DNA of 10,891 nucleotides from Thermobaculum sp042408415 (GCA_042408415.1 JBHORE010000134.1:1-10891); one strand, 5' to 3'; positions 1-6,845 are shown, counted from the stretch's first letter. Notes: generated by a model from the sequence alone, not told the origin. Made by a program: numbers and translations.

Positions 1-21
1 GAGTTGTGCATAGCACAACTC
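1..21 (-). terminator. Hairpin after the permease gene, possible terminator
   Basis: A perfect inverted repeat: stem GAGTTGTGC (1-9), three-base loop (10-12), stem GCACAACTC (13-21). It lies 26 bp beyond the permease stop codon on the minus strand, where an operon terminator would sit. Any T-tract would fall outside the window, so it cannot be called Rho-independent from this sequence. A weaker CCCT/AGGG hairpin lies between it and the stop codon. It could instead be a repeat element or an operator for a gene to the left. Confidence 0.45.
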
Positions 22-46
22 CCGACCCTCGGAGGGATGTGTGGGT

Positions 47-1954
47 TTATCTAACGGTCTTGAGGACCTCGTGCATGTAGACACGCTTGGCCATGAAGTA
101 GTAGATAGTCTGCACTAGGAGAAAGATTGCCAGCACTGTTAGGGCGTACGGCCAGATGTTGGAGTCGAGGGTGTTGGCAAGCGCCTTCATCGCCACCAGG
201 GTGTGAGCTGTGGCCACAGCAAACGGGACAAAGAACATGATCAGCAGCTGGCGCCCTATTACAGTCCCCATCTCGCGGGCGGAGACTCCCAGCTTCCGCA
301 GCGTGGCGTACATAGACCGATCGTCCTGCAGCTCAGTGAACATCCGGAAGTAGATCGCGCTGCCCGCAGCGATGAAGAACAGCACACACACGAACACCGC
401 TATGAAGAGCGTTAGAGAGAACAGCTGCAGCACTGAGTAGTAGGCGTCTATGCGAGAGGACAGCCTAGTGTGCTCGTTCGCGAACAGCTCTCGCTGCAGG
501 TCTTCCGACAACTGCCTGTGGGCGCGCCAATTGGCCAGCTCCAGCCCGTAGGTAGTGTATACCGAGTCGCGTGCAAGGCCATGACTCAGCCATTGGTACT
601 CGGCATCGTCCATCACCAACCATCCAAGAGAGTAGCCATTGAGGGCGCTGGGAGCCCGTCCGACGTTGCCTACCACTCTGTACGCCAGCAGTTGCTTGCC
701 GTTGTTGACCTCCAGCTGAATAGTCTCGCCCTCGCGAAACCTCCAGAACGGTACATCAGCATACTCTTCGGGGTACACGTTGAGGAGTTCACGGCGGCCG
801 AGCGATATCTTCTCCTCGCTAGGGGTCAGGGCATTGTATGCCGACTCGGGGATGATCATCATACCGTACCTGTCGTGCACCTGCATGATCAGGCCCTGCA
901 GCTTCAGCCTATCGGTGATCTTGCCGCCGTGGGCCTTGATGAACTGCTCTACCCTCTGCTCGAACTGATCACCTTCTCCTGGCACAGTCCAGCTGAACGT
1001 CTGGGGGTAGGATTCAGCTATCCTGCTCTTCATGTCCTGCAGGAAGGTGTACAGCGTGCACGATACCGTCAGCGCGACCATACTGAGCATCGTAACCATG
1101 AACAGCATGCGGGCGTTGTCCTTGAGCTTGTAACCCAGTTGCGAAACCACCAGCATGTTCGTGCCTCTAAGGTAGCTGCGGCTACTGCGCAGCCTCCTGA
1201 CCAGCCAGATGCTTGCCTGGGTGAACAGGAAGTAGGTGCCTACGACCACGAGCAGCGTGACCGGTAGGAATCGAATCAATATCTGCGCTTTGGTAGTGGT
1301 GTAGGACAGGTAATAAGCCGCGCTCAGGGTGAAGGCCGCTAGCGCACTCAACCAGATGGAGGCCGCCGGCGGGGTCTTGGGTTTGCGTTGCTCCCTGATC
1401 TGCTCGATGATCGACTTAGAGCTGAAGCCGAGCATGCTGATCGCAGCGGTCAAGAGGAACAGCCCCATGAACAACCCGAAAGTGAGCTCTACGGCCCGCC
1501 ACACGATCATGAACCGTAGAGGGCTGTCGATGTAGAGCATATGGGATAGGGCCATCAGGAACAGCTTGGAGAACAAGATCCCCAGGCCTATGCCCAGCAC
1601 GTTGGCAGCGAGCGCTATGACGCAGGTCTCGATGAGCACCATCCGCCTGATCTGTCCTCCCGTCATGCCAAACAGGGCGAGCAGACCAAACTCTCGGCTG
1701 CGCGATCGCAGGAATGCCGACAGCGAGTAGAGTGTGAAGAAGAAGGTGAACACCAGGATGATGATCTGGCAGGCCACTACGCCCTGCACTACCACTTGGG
1801 CGTAACGCATGTGGCTGGTGTCCATGTCGGGATGGTTGGTGAGCGTGGCGTACAGGAAGAAGACCATTACGGAGAAGGTACTGCTCAACAAGAAGGCGGT
1901 GTAGCGCCTCCAGTTCCCGCGGATGTTACTTGTAGCTAATTGGTGAAACCTCAT
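47..1954 (-). CDS. BceB-like ABC transporter permease (FtsX family, 10 TM)
   Basis: This is the membrane subunit of a Bce-type ABC transporter, 635 aa, close to the family's usual ~640-670. Hydrophobic segments are visible near residues 18-38, 54-80, 108-136, 150-176, 198-216, 228-252, 282-304, 508-535, 568-590 and 600-621. The ~200-residue hydrophilic stretch between segments 7 and 8 (about 305-508) is the hallmark of BceB-type permeases, where it faces outside. FtsX-type cytoplasmic loops include REFGLLALFGMTGGQIRRM (88-106) and a matching MYATLRKLGVSAREM (548-562) after segment 8. In characterised relatives the complex removes cell-wall-active peptides such as bacitracin from their lipid targets and also signals to the kinase. 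The ATG start overlaps the ATPase gene's 3' end by 29 bp and has a strong ribosome site (AGGAGG) inside that gene, so translation is probably coupled. The substrate is unknown. Confidence 0.93.
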   Translation of the reverse strand: MRFHQLATSNIRGNWRRYTAFLLSSTFSVMVFFLYATLTNHPDMDTSHMRYAQVVVQGVVACQIIILVFTFFFTLYSLSAFLRSRSREFGLLALFGMTGGQIRRMVLIETCVIALAANVLGIGLGILFSKLFLMALSHMLYIDSPLRFMIVWRAVELTFGLFMGLFLLTAAISMLGFSSKSIIEQIREQRKPKTPPAASIWLSALAAFTLSAAYYLSYTTTKAQILIRFLPVTLLVVVGTYFLFTQASIWLVRRLRSSRSYLRGTNMLVVSQLGYKLKDNARMLFMVTMLSMVALTVSCTLYTFLQDMKSRIAESYPQTFSWTVPGEGDQFEQRVEQFIKAHGGKITDRLKLQGLIMQVHDRYGMMIIPESAYNALTPSEEKISLGRRELLNVYPEEYADVPFWRFREGETIQLEVNNGKQLLAYRVVGNVGRAPSALNGYSLGWLVMDDAEYQWLSHGLARDSVYTTYGLELANWRAHRQLSEDLQRELFANEHTRLSSRIDAYYSVLQLFSLTLFIAVFVCVLFFIAAGSAIYFRMFTELQDDRSMYATLRKLGVSAREMGTVIGRQLLIMFFVPFAVATAHTLVAMKALANTLDSNIWPYALTVLAIFLLVQTIYYFMAKRVYMHEVLKTVR

Positions 1955-2750
1955 CGAAGCTCCCTCCTAGCACGCTTAGAGAATCCAGGATCTGTTGGAA
2001 AAAGGTCTGTCGGTTACCGGGGCTACGGATCTCAGAGAAGAGGTGACCGTCTCGGATGAAGATCACTCTACGGGCGAAGCTCGCGGCGAACGGGTCGTGA
2101 GTGACCATCAATATTGTGGCGCCACGCTGCTCGTTCATCTCCCGGAGTGCCGACATCACGCCGTAGGCGGACCTGGAATCGAGGTTGCCCGTCAGCTCGT
2201 CGGCGAGCAGCAGCGATGGGTCGTGGATCAGAGCGCGGGCGATGGCCGTGCGCTGGGCCTGACCGCCGGAAACCTCGTAGGGGTACTTGTCCAGGATATC
2301 GGTTATGCTCAGCTGGTGTGCTATCTCCTGGAGCTTGGCGTGCATAAGGTGAGACTTGACCCCATCCAGCACCAGCGGCAGCAGGATGTTCTCCCTGATG
2401 CTCAGTGTGTCCAAGAGGTTGAAGTCCTGGAATACGAAGCCCAGCTCCCGCCTGCGAAACAACGCTAGCTGCCCCTCTCGTAAGCTGGATAAGTCCTGGC
2501 CGTTGATCGTTATGCTGCCCGAGGTGGGGCGATCTATCGTCGCCAGCAGGTTCAGGAGTGTGGTCTTGCCTGAGCCGGAAGGCCCCATTATCCCGACGAA
2601 CTCGCCCCGCTCGACGTAGAGGGTGACGTCGTCCAGCGCCTTGTGCAGTCTGCCCCTGCCTGGGGTGCCGTAGACCTTCGTCAGGTTCCTAGCATGCAAC
2701 ACGACTCGGGATGTATCCCTGTGCGTGCTCACGGTATGGCGTGTGGTCAT
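1926..2750 (-). CDS. BceA-like ABC transporter ATP-binding protein
   Basis: The cytoplasmic ATPase that powers the adjacent permease, 274 aa. All nucleotide-binding motifs are intact: Walker A GPSGSGKTT, Q-loop at FVFQDFNLLD, signature VSGGQAQRTAIARAL, Walker B LLLADE followed by D-loop TGNLDSRS, and switch histidine in MVTHD. The pattern TGNLD with SGGQ is typical of the LolD/MacB/BceA group that pairs with FtsX-type permeases. The start ATG at 2748-2750 has GAGGAG about 8 bp upstream. The first ~20 residues precede the conserved fold and are a non-conserved extension. The C-terminus (SLSVLGGSFDEVSPISYK) runs past the permease start and encodes that gene's ribosome site. The gene lies downstream of its own regulatory gap (2751-2866), separate from the regulator-kinase pair, suggesting inducible expression. 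Confidence 0.95.
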   Translation of the reverse strand: MTTRHTVSTHRDTSRVVLHARNLTKVYGTPGRGRLHKALDDVTLYVERGEFVGIMGPSGSGKTTLLNLLATIDRPTSGSITINGQDLSSLREGQLALFRRRELGFVFQDFNLLDTLSIRENILLPLVLDGVKSHLMHAKLQEIAHQLSITDILDKYPYEVSGGQAQRTAIARALIHDPSLLLADELTGNLDSRSAYGVMSALREMNEQRGATILMVTHDPFAASFARRVIFIRDGHLFSEIRSPGNRQTFFQQILDSLSVLGGSFDEVSPISYK

Positions 2751-2780
2751 TTACGAACTCCTCTCGATGGGTTTTACATC

Positions 2781-2795
2781 CCTAGGATACCTAGG
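2781..2795. repeat. Double CCTAGG palindrome in ATPase leader
   Basis: CCTAGG-ATA-CCTAGG: two copies of a self-complementary hexamer separated by three bases, 31 bp upstream of the ATPase start codon. On the minus strand the middle reads TATCCT, a possible -10 element, so the repeat could be an operator over a promoter or a small leader hairpin. No family of such sites is recognised here. Confidence 0.4.
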
Positions 2796-2813
2796 ACCTG
2801 CCGCGCTTGCCCG

Positions 2814-2841
2814 CTCATAAGCTTACGTTTGGAAGTTGCAA
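2814..2841 (-). promoter_or_regulatory. Candidate promoter for the ATPase-permease pair
   Basis: On the minus strand, TTGCAA (2836-2841) and TATGAG (2814-2819) are separated by 16 bp, each matching 4 of 6 consensus bases. The palindromic operator lies directly upstream of the -35, where an OmpR-type activator would contact RNA polymerase. An alternative -10 is TATCCT at 2784-2789 with a very poor -35 (GGGCAA), which would place both half-site repeats upstream of the promoter. The sequence does not decide between them. Confidence 0.4.
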
Positions 2842-2858
2842 TCTTACGTTTTTGTAAG
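2822..2858 (-). promoter_or_regulatory. Probable response-regulator operator (palindrome plus repeated half-site)
   Basis: On the minus strand CTTACAAAAACGTAAG (2843-2858) is an inverted repeat CTTAC-N6-GTAAG. It can also be read as TTACA-N4-CGTAA, which as I recall is one base from the TNACA-N4-TGTAA pattern described for Bacillus BceR-type regulators. A second AAACGTAAG copy lies at 2822-2830, exactly 21 bp (two helical turns) from the first at 2843-2851, as expected for tandem OmpR-family dimers on one DNA face. It sits between the kinase stop and the ATPase start, the usual place for the regulated Bce transporter promoter. No similar palindrome was seen upstream of the regulator gene. Confidence 0.6.
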
Positions 2859-2866
2859 TTGGGGGG

Positions 2867-3973
2867 TTAGATATGCATCCTCGATAGAGATGTTATGCTG
2901 CGCGATTCGAAGGCTATGGTGAAGGCTGAGCCTTTCCCTGGCTCCGAGGAGACCTCCATGCTGTGTCCCAGGTTGTCCAGCACCTGCCGCACCAGGTACA
3001 GGCCCATGCCAGTGGACTCGTTAGTCCTGCGGCCATTCTCCCCCGTGAAGAACGGCTCGAATATACGGGGCAGGTCCTCTGGAGGAATGCCCACGCCCTC
3101 ATCCCTTACGGTCAGCAGTATGCGACCTTCATCGGAGGTGATCTCCAGGTCCACGTGCAGGCCGCTCACCTGCTTGAGGCGGGAGTACTTGATGGCGTTG
3201 GAGAGGAGCTGGCCTATCACGAAGCGCATCCACTTGGGGTCAGTCTGGACCTCCACTGTATCCTTGCTTGCCGTGATCTTAGGGGTGATACCGTTACGCA
3301 CGAAGGCGTTCAGGCGCTCGCGCACGCACTCCCGCGCCAGCTGTACCAGGTCGACGGTACGTGGTCTTAAGTCGGTATCGAACTTGTCTATTCGAGCGGC
3401 GTGGAGCAGCATCTCTAGACCCTCCGACAGCCTCTCTTTCTCCTCCGCAAGGCTCTCCAACCACTCTGGATCCACACCATTGGGAGCCTGCTGGATCAGC
3501 AGGTCTATTACCGATACCGGAGATTTCATTTGGTGCACCCAAAGCTGAGCGTACTCAAGATGCCTCTCGAGAGCGTGTTTGTTCTCCTGGAGGCGGCTGG
3601 TATACAGCTGATGAGAGCTTTCCAGGAGTGCTGTTAGTGCCTCCTCCTCGCCTGTCACAGCGCTGTGCACGCGCAGAGGATCGTCGATCTGCCCCTTGGT
3701 GGATAGCAGCTCGCGGCGGAGCGGGGCATGGCGTAGGTAGTCGTAGATCAGGTAGACTACCAGACACAGGATGCAGAGCATGAAGATGTACACCACGTCG
3801 CCTCGGTCGAGCACGCCCAGCCTGATGATGACTATCGAGAGCGCGCTGCTCAGCAGGAAGAGCGCTCCTACCACCATCCTGTCTCTCAGATACCTTGAGA
3901 GGCTCAGGCGATCGCTCAAGGGATGCTTGGTCACCTCCGAGGGGGCGTGGCGAGGGGTGCTATCGTATCTCAT
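2867..3973 (-). CDS. BceS-like intramembrane-sensing histidine kinase
   Basis: Membrane sensor kinase of 368 aa. Two hydrophobic segments (about residues 34-53 and 60-79) are joined by only a few residues, so there is essentially no external sensor. Kinases of this kind are usually controlled by their partner transporter. The phosphoacceptor is His147 in WVHQMKSPV, close to the WVHE(I/M)K(T/S)P form of BceS-type kinases. The ATPase domain shows the N-box (GQLLSNAIKYS, Asn259), G1 box DEGVGIP (291-297), F-box FEPFF (306-310) and G2 box GMGLYLVRQ (322-330). The ~30-residue hydrophilic N-terminus before the first membrane helix is longer than usual for the group. The ATG start overlaps the regulator gene's end by 14 bp, indicating coupled translation. 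The likely partner is that regulator, with input from the downstream permease. Confidence 0.93.
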   Translation of the reverse strand: MRYDSTPRHAPSEVTKHPLSDRLSLSRYLRDRMVVGALFLLSSALSIVIIRLGVLDRGDVVYIFMLCILCLVVYLIYDYLRHAPLRRELLSTKGQIDDPLRVHSAVTGEEEALTALLESSHQLYTSRLQENKHALERHLEYAQLWVHQMKSPVSVIDLLIQQAPNGVDPEWLESLAEEKERLSEGLEMLLHAARIDKFDTDLRPRTVDLVQLARECVRERLNAFVRNGITPKITASKDTVEVQTDPKWMRFVIGQLLSNAIKYSRLKQVSGLHVDLEITSDEGRILLTVRDEGVGIPPEDLPRIFEPFFTGENGRRTNESTGMGLYLVRQVLDNLGHSMEVSSEPGKGSAFTIAFESRSITSLSRMHI

Positions 3974-4667
3974 CGTCCTGCCTTTCCGTCCGCAGTCGGT
4001 AGCCGTAGCCTCTCACAGTCTCTATGGCCTGCTGGAGGCCGATGCCCTCCAGCTTCTGGCGCAGACGCGCCACGTTGACTGTTAGGGTGTTGTCGTCCAC
4101 GTACTGCGAGTCCTGCCAGAGCGCCTCCAGCAGGGCGCTTCTGCTGACCACCTTGCCCGCCTGCTGTAGCAGCAGCCTCAGCAGCAAGAACTCGTTGCGC
4201 GTCAGCTGCACGCTCCGCCCTGCATGCTCTGCCACGAGGCGTGAGGCGTCCAGCAACAATCCTCCGGCCGCCTGCACCTCCGCGGTGGATGGTGAGGAGT
4301 ACTCGCCGTATGCCCTGCGCAGCTGGCTGTGGACCTTGGCCAGCGCCACTTCCAGGCTGAAGGGTTTGACCAGGTAGTCGTCGCCCCCGTTCTCTATGGC
4401 CCTGACCTGATCCATGTCGTCCGACCGCGCGGAGATATAGATCACCGGCACGCTCGACACTGTGCGGATCTGCCTACACCAGTAGAAGCCATCGTAGTAC
4501 GGTAGGTTGATGTCCAAGATCACCAGGTGGGGACGGATCTCGAGGAACTCTGACTTCACCTGCCTAAGGTCCTGAGCGATGTGCACCTGGTGGCCGTACC
4601 TCTCCAGGTGCCGGGCCAGCATATCGGCTATCTTGGGCTCGTCCTCTACAATGTATATCCTGTACAC
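3960..4667 (-). CDS. BceR-like OmpR-family response regulator
   Basis: DNA-binding response regulator, 235 aa. Receiver domain at about 1-115: acidic pair Glu8/Asp9, phosphoacceptor Asp52 (VILDINLPYYDG), Ser79 in the conserved Thr/Ser position (IYISARSD), Lys101 in LVKPF. Winged-helix DNA-binding domain at about 138-232, with LTRNEFLLLRLLLQ, the ALWQDSQYVDDNTLTVNVARLRQKL recognition region (split here as ALWQDSQYVDD / NTLTVNVARLRQKL) and the terminal IETVRGYGYRL. The YYDGFYWC segment resembles BceR-group regulators. The start is GTG (4665-4667) with GGAG 7 bp upstream. It is first in a two-gene operon with the kinase, behind a good promoter. Expected target: the palindrome at 2843-2858 controlling the transporter genes. 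Confidence 0.94.
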   Translation of the reverse strand: MYRIYIVEDEPKIADMLARHLERYGHQVHIAQDLRQVKSEFLEIRPHLVILDINLPYYDGFYWCRQIRTVSSVPVIYISARSDDMDQVRAIENGGDDYLVKPFSLEVALAKVHSQLRRAYGEYSSPSTAEVQAAGGLLLDASRLVAEHAGRSVQLTRNEFLLLRLLLQQAGKVVSRSALLEALWQDSQYVDDNTLTVNVARLRQKLEGIGLQQAIETVRGYGYRLRTERQDDEIR

Positions 4668-4691
4668 GCACTTGCTCCGTCGCTAGCATCT

Positions 4692-4720
4692 ATGATAGGT
4701 CGGTGTTGTCCTGGAGACAA
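4692..4720 (-). promoter_or_regulatory. Sigma-70-like promoter for the regulator-kinase operon
   Basis: On the minus strand TTGTCT (4715-4720; 4 of 6 consensus) and TATCAT (4692-4697; 5 of 6) are separated by exactly 17 bp. The -10 ends 25 bp before the GTG start, leaving room for a short leader with the GGAG ribosome site. It lies wholly in the 59-bp gap after the ComB-like gene, so the regulator operon need not depend on read-through. Confidence 0.6.
4706..4720. repeat. TTGTC-N5-GACAA inverted repeat over the -35
   Basis: Perfect 5-bp arms TTGTC (4706-4710) and GACAA (4716-4720) with a 5-base centre. The right arm is the -35 element of the regulator promoter, so a bound repressor would block it. 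Short arms make chance occurrence possible. It differs from the CTTAC/GTAAG operator and has no T-tract, so it is unlikely to terminate the upstream gene. Confidence 0.3.
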
Positions 4721-4726
4721 GTGCTG

Positions 4727-5467
4727 CTAACCCTCGGCGGCGACGATCTCTCCGTGCCTTAGGATGGGGACCACCTCTGTGACGTCGAGTTGTGCGCAGT
4801 ACTCCACCTCCTCCTGCCTGCCAGTGTTCTGGAGATGCCTGCCACTCCAGGATGTGAGCAGCAACTTTGTCCTATCCTGTACGCAGGACTCCCAGGCACC
4901 AAGCGCCACCGCGGCCTCCGCGGACAGGTCCGCCGACAGAGCGTCGATCACGGCTCCTGCCCCCAATAGGTCCTCCGCGGCAAACAGTAGATGAGGAGGG
5001 GATTCGGGATCGAAGTCAGTGCTGAGCTCTCCGGCGGCCACCACCGTGACTCCCTTGCCTAGCGACTCTGCCAGCGCACCGGCATACCTTGCCGCCGCCG
5101 AGGCGTTGAGCATCGCACCTAGCACCAAGTACGGGTAGCCCCTGACGCTGGAGAGCAGCCGACCACCGTTGGAGGATGGGTACACCACCCTTGTACCCGT
5201 GACCGCATATCTTTGATACCATAGTGGGGAGTCGGTGGGCTTGCCAGCCTCGTAGCCCTCCTTGGAGCTGCTCACCACGGGCAACCTCAGTGTCGCCGCC
5301 AAGCCCTCGGCCTCCAAGCGCCCTGGTGCCGGGATGATACTTACTCCCACCCGGACAGCTGCCACAGCCGTGGAGCAGAAGCGGAGCACGTCCACCAACA
5401 CCACTACGTCCTCACGACGGACGGCCTTGAGCAGTCCTTCGGCTCCCCAATCCAATGTACACAACAT
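4727..5467 (-). CDS. ComB-family 2-phosphosulfolactate phosphatase-like protein
   Basis: 246 aa, full length for the ComB family (Pfam 2-ph_phosp). The archetype removes phosphate from 2-phosphosulfolactate in coenzyme M biosynthesis and needs Mg2+. Family landmarks in order: VVVLVDVLRFCSTAVAAV (21-38) with conserved Asp26, Arg29 and Ser/Thr; YPSSNGGRLL (96-105), the family's TTNGT-like loop; LGAMLNASAAA (116-126); TVVAAGE (141-147); and AEDLLGAGAVIDAL (164-177). The C-terminal GRHLQ..G...EVEYCAQLD..EVVP block is also typical. The position usually reading GNSP is PTDSP here. No comA, comC or other coenzyme M genes are in the window, so in this bacterium the true substrate is uncertain. ATG start with AGGAAGG just upstream. 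It is divergent from the CNNM-type gene and 59 bp upstream of the regulator gene on the same strand. Confidence 0.82.
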   Translation of the reverse strand: MLCTLDWGAEGLLKAVRREDVVVLVDVLRFCSTAVAAVRVGVSIIPAPGRLEAEGLAATLRLPVVSSSKEGYEAGKPTDSPLWYQRYAVTGTRVVYPSSNGGRLLSSVRGYPYLVLGAMLNASAAARYAGALAESLGKGVTVVAAGELSTDFDPESPPHLLFAAEDLLGAGAVIDALSADLSAEAAVALGAWESCVQDRTKLLLTSWSGRHLQNTGRQEEVEYCAQLDVTEVVPILRHGEIVAAEG

Positions 5468-5549
5468 AGCCCTTCCTAGTGTAAAATAGGCCGCAAAGCG
5501 ATATACTTATTAAAATAAAGCACAAAGGGGTGATGCATACCAATCACAT
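5468..5549. promoter_or_regulatory. AT-rich divergent intergenic region
   Basis: This 82-bp gap between the divergent ComB-like and CNNM-type genes must carry promoters for both. On the plus strand TATACT (5502-5507) and TAAAAT (5511-5516) are plausible -10 elements, each 5 of 6. Neither has a good -35 at 16-18 bp. On the minus strand no convincing -35/-10 pair was found. AAAGGGGTGAT (5524-5534) is a Shine-Dalgarno-like stretch. Confidence 0.4.
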
Positions 5550-5571
5550 ATGGACGTTTCATCATCGATAG
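5533..5571 (+). CDS. Possible 12-codon histidine-rich leader ORF
   Basis: An ATG at 5533 opens a 12-residue frame, MHTNHIWTFHHR, ending in TAG at 5569-5571. It overlaps the start of the CNNM-type gene in another frame. Four of twelve residues are His. The Shine-Dalgarno-like AAAGGGGTGAT overlaps its start and is therefore somewhat too close for efficient initiation. If translated, it would interfere with or couple to initiation at 5550, as leader peptides do for some Mg2+ transporters (mgtA/mgtL type, by analogy only). An ORF this short is easily explained by chance. Confidence 0.15.
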   Translation: MHTNHIWTFHHR

Positions 5572-6845
5572 CCCTTATAGCGGCTGTTATATTTGTCTTA
5601 GCCAACGCCTTCTTCGTAGCCTCCGAGTTTGCGATAGTCGCAGTCCGCAGATCCCGACTGGAACAGCTGGCCTCCGAGGGTAATGTCACCGCCAAGATAG
5701 CCCTGTACATGGTCGAGCATCTCGATGCCTACATCGCCGCCTGCCAGCTTGGCATCACCATGGCCTCGCTGGCCTTGGGATGGATCGGCGAGCCCGCGTT
5801 CGCGCACCTGATAGAGCCGCCGCTTGAGGAGGTGGTAGGGCGCTTTGCGCCCCAGTTAGCACACGGCATATCCATCGGCGTCGCCTTCACCATCATCACC
5901 GCCATGCACATCGTCGTGGGAGAGCTCGCCCCGAAGGGACTGGCCATCCAGAAGACCGAGAGCACGGTGTTGTGGGTAGCCCGACCGCTGACCATCTTCT
6001 ATCGAGTGTTCAAGTGGCCGATCACGGCGCTCAACGCCATAGGCAACGGTATATTGATGCTTTTTGGCCTGCAACCCGCCACCGAGACAGAGAACGTCCA
6101 CAGCGTGGAGGAGCTGCGCTTCCTCGTGCGCGGCATGCGCGAGGCCGGGGTGGTGGAACCTTCCGAGGCCCGTATAGCCACCAGGGCCTTCGAGTTCGCG
6201 GACGTCACCGCGGGCAGCGTGATGACCCCGCGCACTGAGCTGGAGGCCGTGCCGGTGGACATACCGCTTGATCAGCTGGTGGCCAGGGCCGCAACCGCTC
6301 AGCACTCGCGCCTGCTGGTGTACGATGGCGATCTCGATAACATCTTGGGGGATGTGCACGTCCACGATATCCTGAGGGCCGTGTACTCCAGGAAGCCCGT
6401 GAGGCTGCGCGATCTTATAAGGCCAGCCCTGCTGGTGCCCGAGAGCAAGCCCGCGGATGACCTCTTGGAGGAGATGAGGAAGGCCAGACGCCCGATAGCC
6501 GTGGTGGTGGATGAGTACGGGGGCACTGCCGGTATAGTTACCATCGAGGACCTCGTCGAGGTGCTGGTGGGCCCTATAGAGGAGGAGCTGCCGCCGGGCG
6601 TGAGAGAGGCCATGCAGCCTGAGGAACCGCAGGTGCTAGATGGGCTGATGAGGCTGCGCGAGCTGGAGGAGATGCTGGGCGTGGAGATCGAGGAGGAGGA
6701 TCACGTTGAGACCCTCGGAGGGCTCATCATGGCCCGGCTTGGGCGCATCCCTCAGGAGGGGGACGAGGTCGAGGTAGCAGGGCACAAGCTGCGCGTCGAG
6801 AAGATGGATGGTATGAGGGTGGACTCGGTCAGGCTCCTAAGCTAG
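5550..6845 (+). CDS. CNNM/CorC-type membrane protein with paired CBS domains
   Basis: 431 aa membrane protein of the HlyC/CorC (CNNM, DUF21) family, whose studied members act in Mg2+ or Co2+ export. Residues ~1-180 form the DUF21 membrane domain, with hydrophobic segments near 7-32, 62-80, 106-124 and 140-172, and the conserved GELAPKGLAI (124-133). Residues ~205-340 hold two CBS repeats, starting at SVMTPRTELEAV and ending with VVVDEYGGTAGIVTIEDL (318-335). The CorC_HlyC domain (about 355-430) follows, with LDGLMRL and GLIMARLGRIPQEGD. CBS pairs in this family bind adenine nucleotides. The start is the first available ATG (an in-frame stop lies at 5511), but the Shine-Dalgarno-like GGTGAT ends 15 bp upstream, unusually far. 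Ion specificity cannot be told from sequence; the old 'hemolysin' name is not supported functionally. Confidence 0.93.
   Translation: MDVSSSIALIAAVIFVLANAFFVASEFAIVAVRRSRLEQLASEGNVTAKIALYMVEHLDAYIAACQLGITMASLALGWIGEPAFAHLIEPPLEEVVGRFAPQLAHGISIGVAFTIITAMHIVVGELAPKGLAIQKTESTVLWVARPLTIFYRVFKWPITALNAIGNGILMLFGLQPATETENVHSVEELRFLVRGMREAGVVEPSEARIATRAFEFADVTAGSVMTPRTELEAVPVDIPLDQLVARAATAQHSRLLVYDGDLDNILGDVHVHDILRAVYSRKPVRLRDLIRPALLVPESKPADDLLEEMRKARRPIAVVVDEYGGTAGIVTIEDLVEVLVGPIEEELPPGVREAMQPEEPQVLDGLMRLRELEEMLGVEIEEEDHVETLGGLIMARLGRIPQEGDEVEVAGHKLRVEKMDGMRVDSVRLLS

Noticed and set aside
470..1267. Long plus-strand open frame (265 aa) opposite the permease gene
   Set aside because: It is antisense to a clearly conserved permease, has low-complexity His/Gln/Leu-rich translation and shows no family motif.
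5856..6365. 169-aa minus-strand frame inside the CNNM-type gene
   Set aside because: It is a shadow of a conserved coding sequence, with no recognisable domain.
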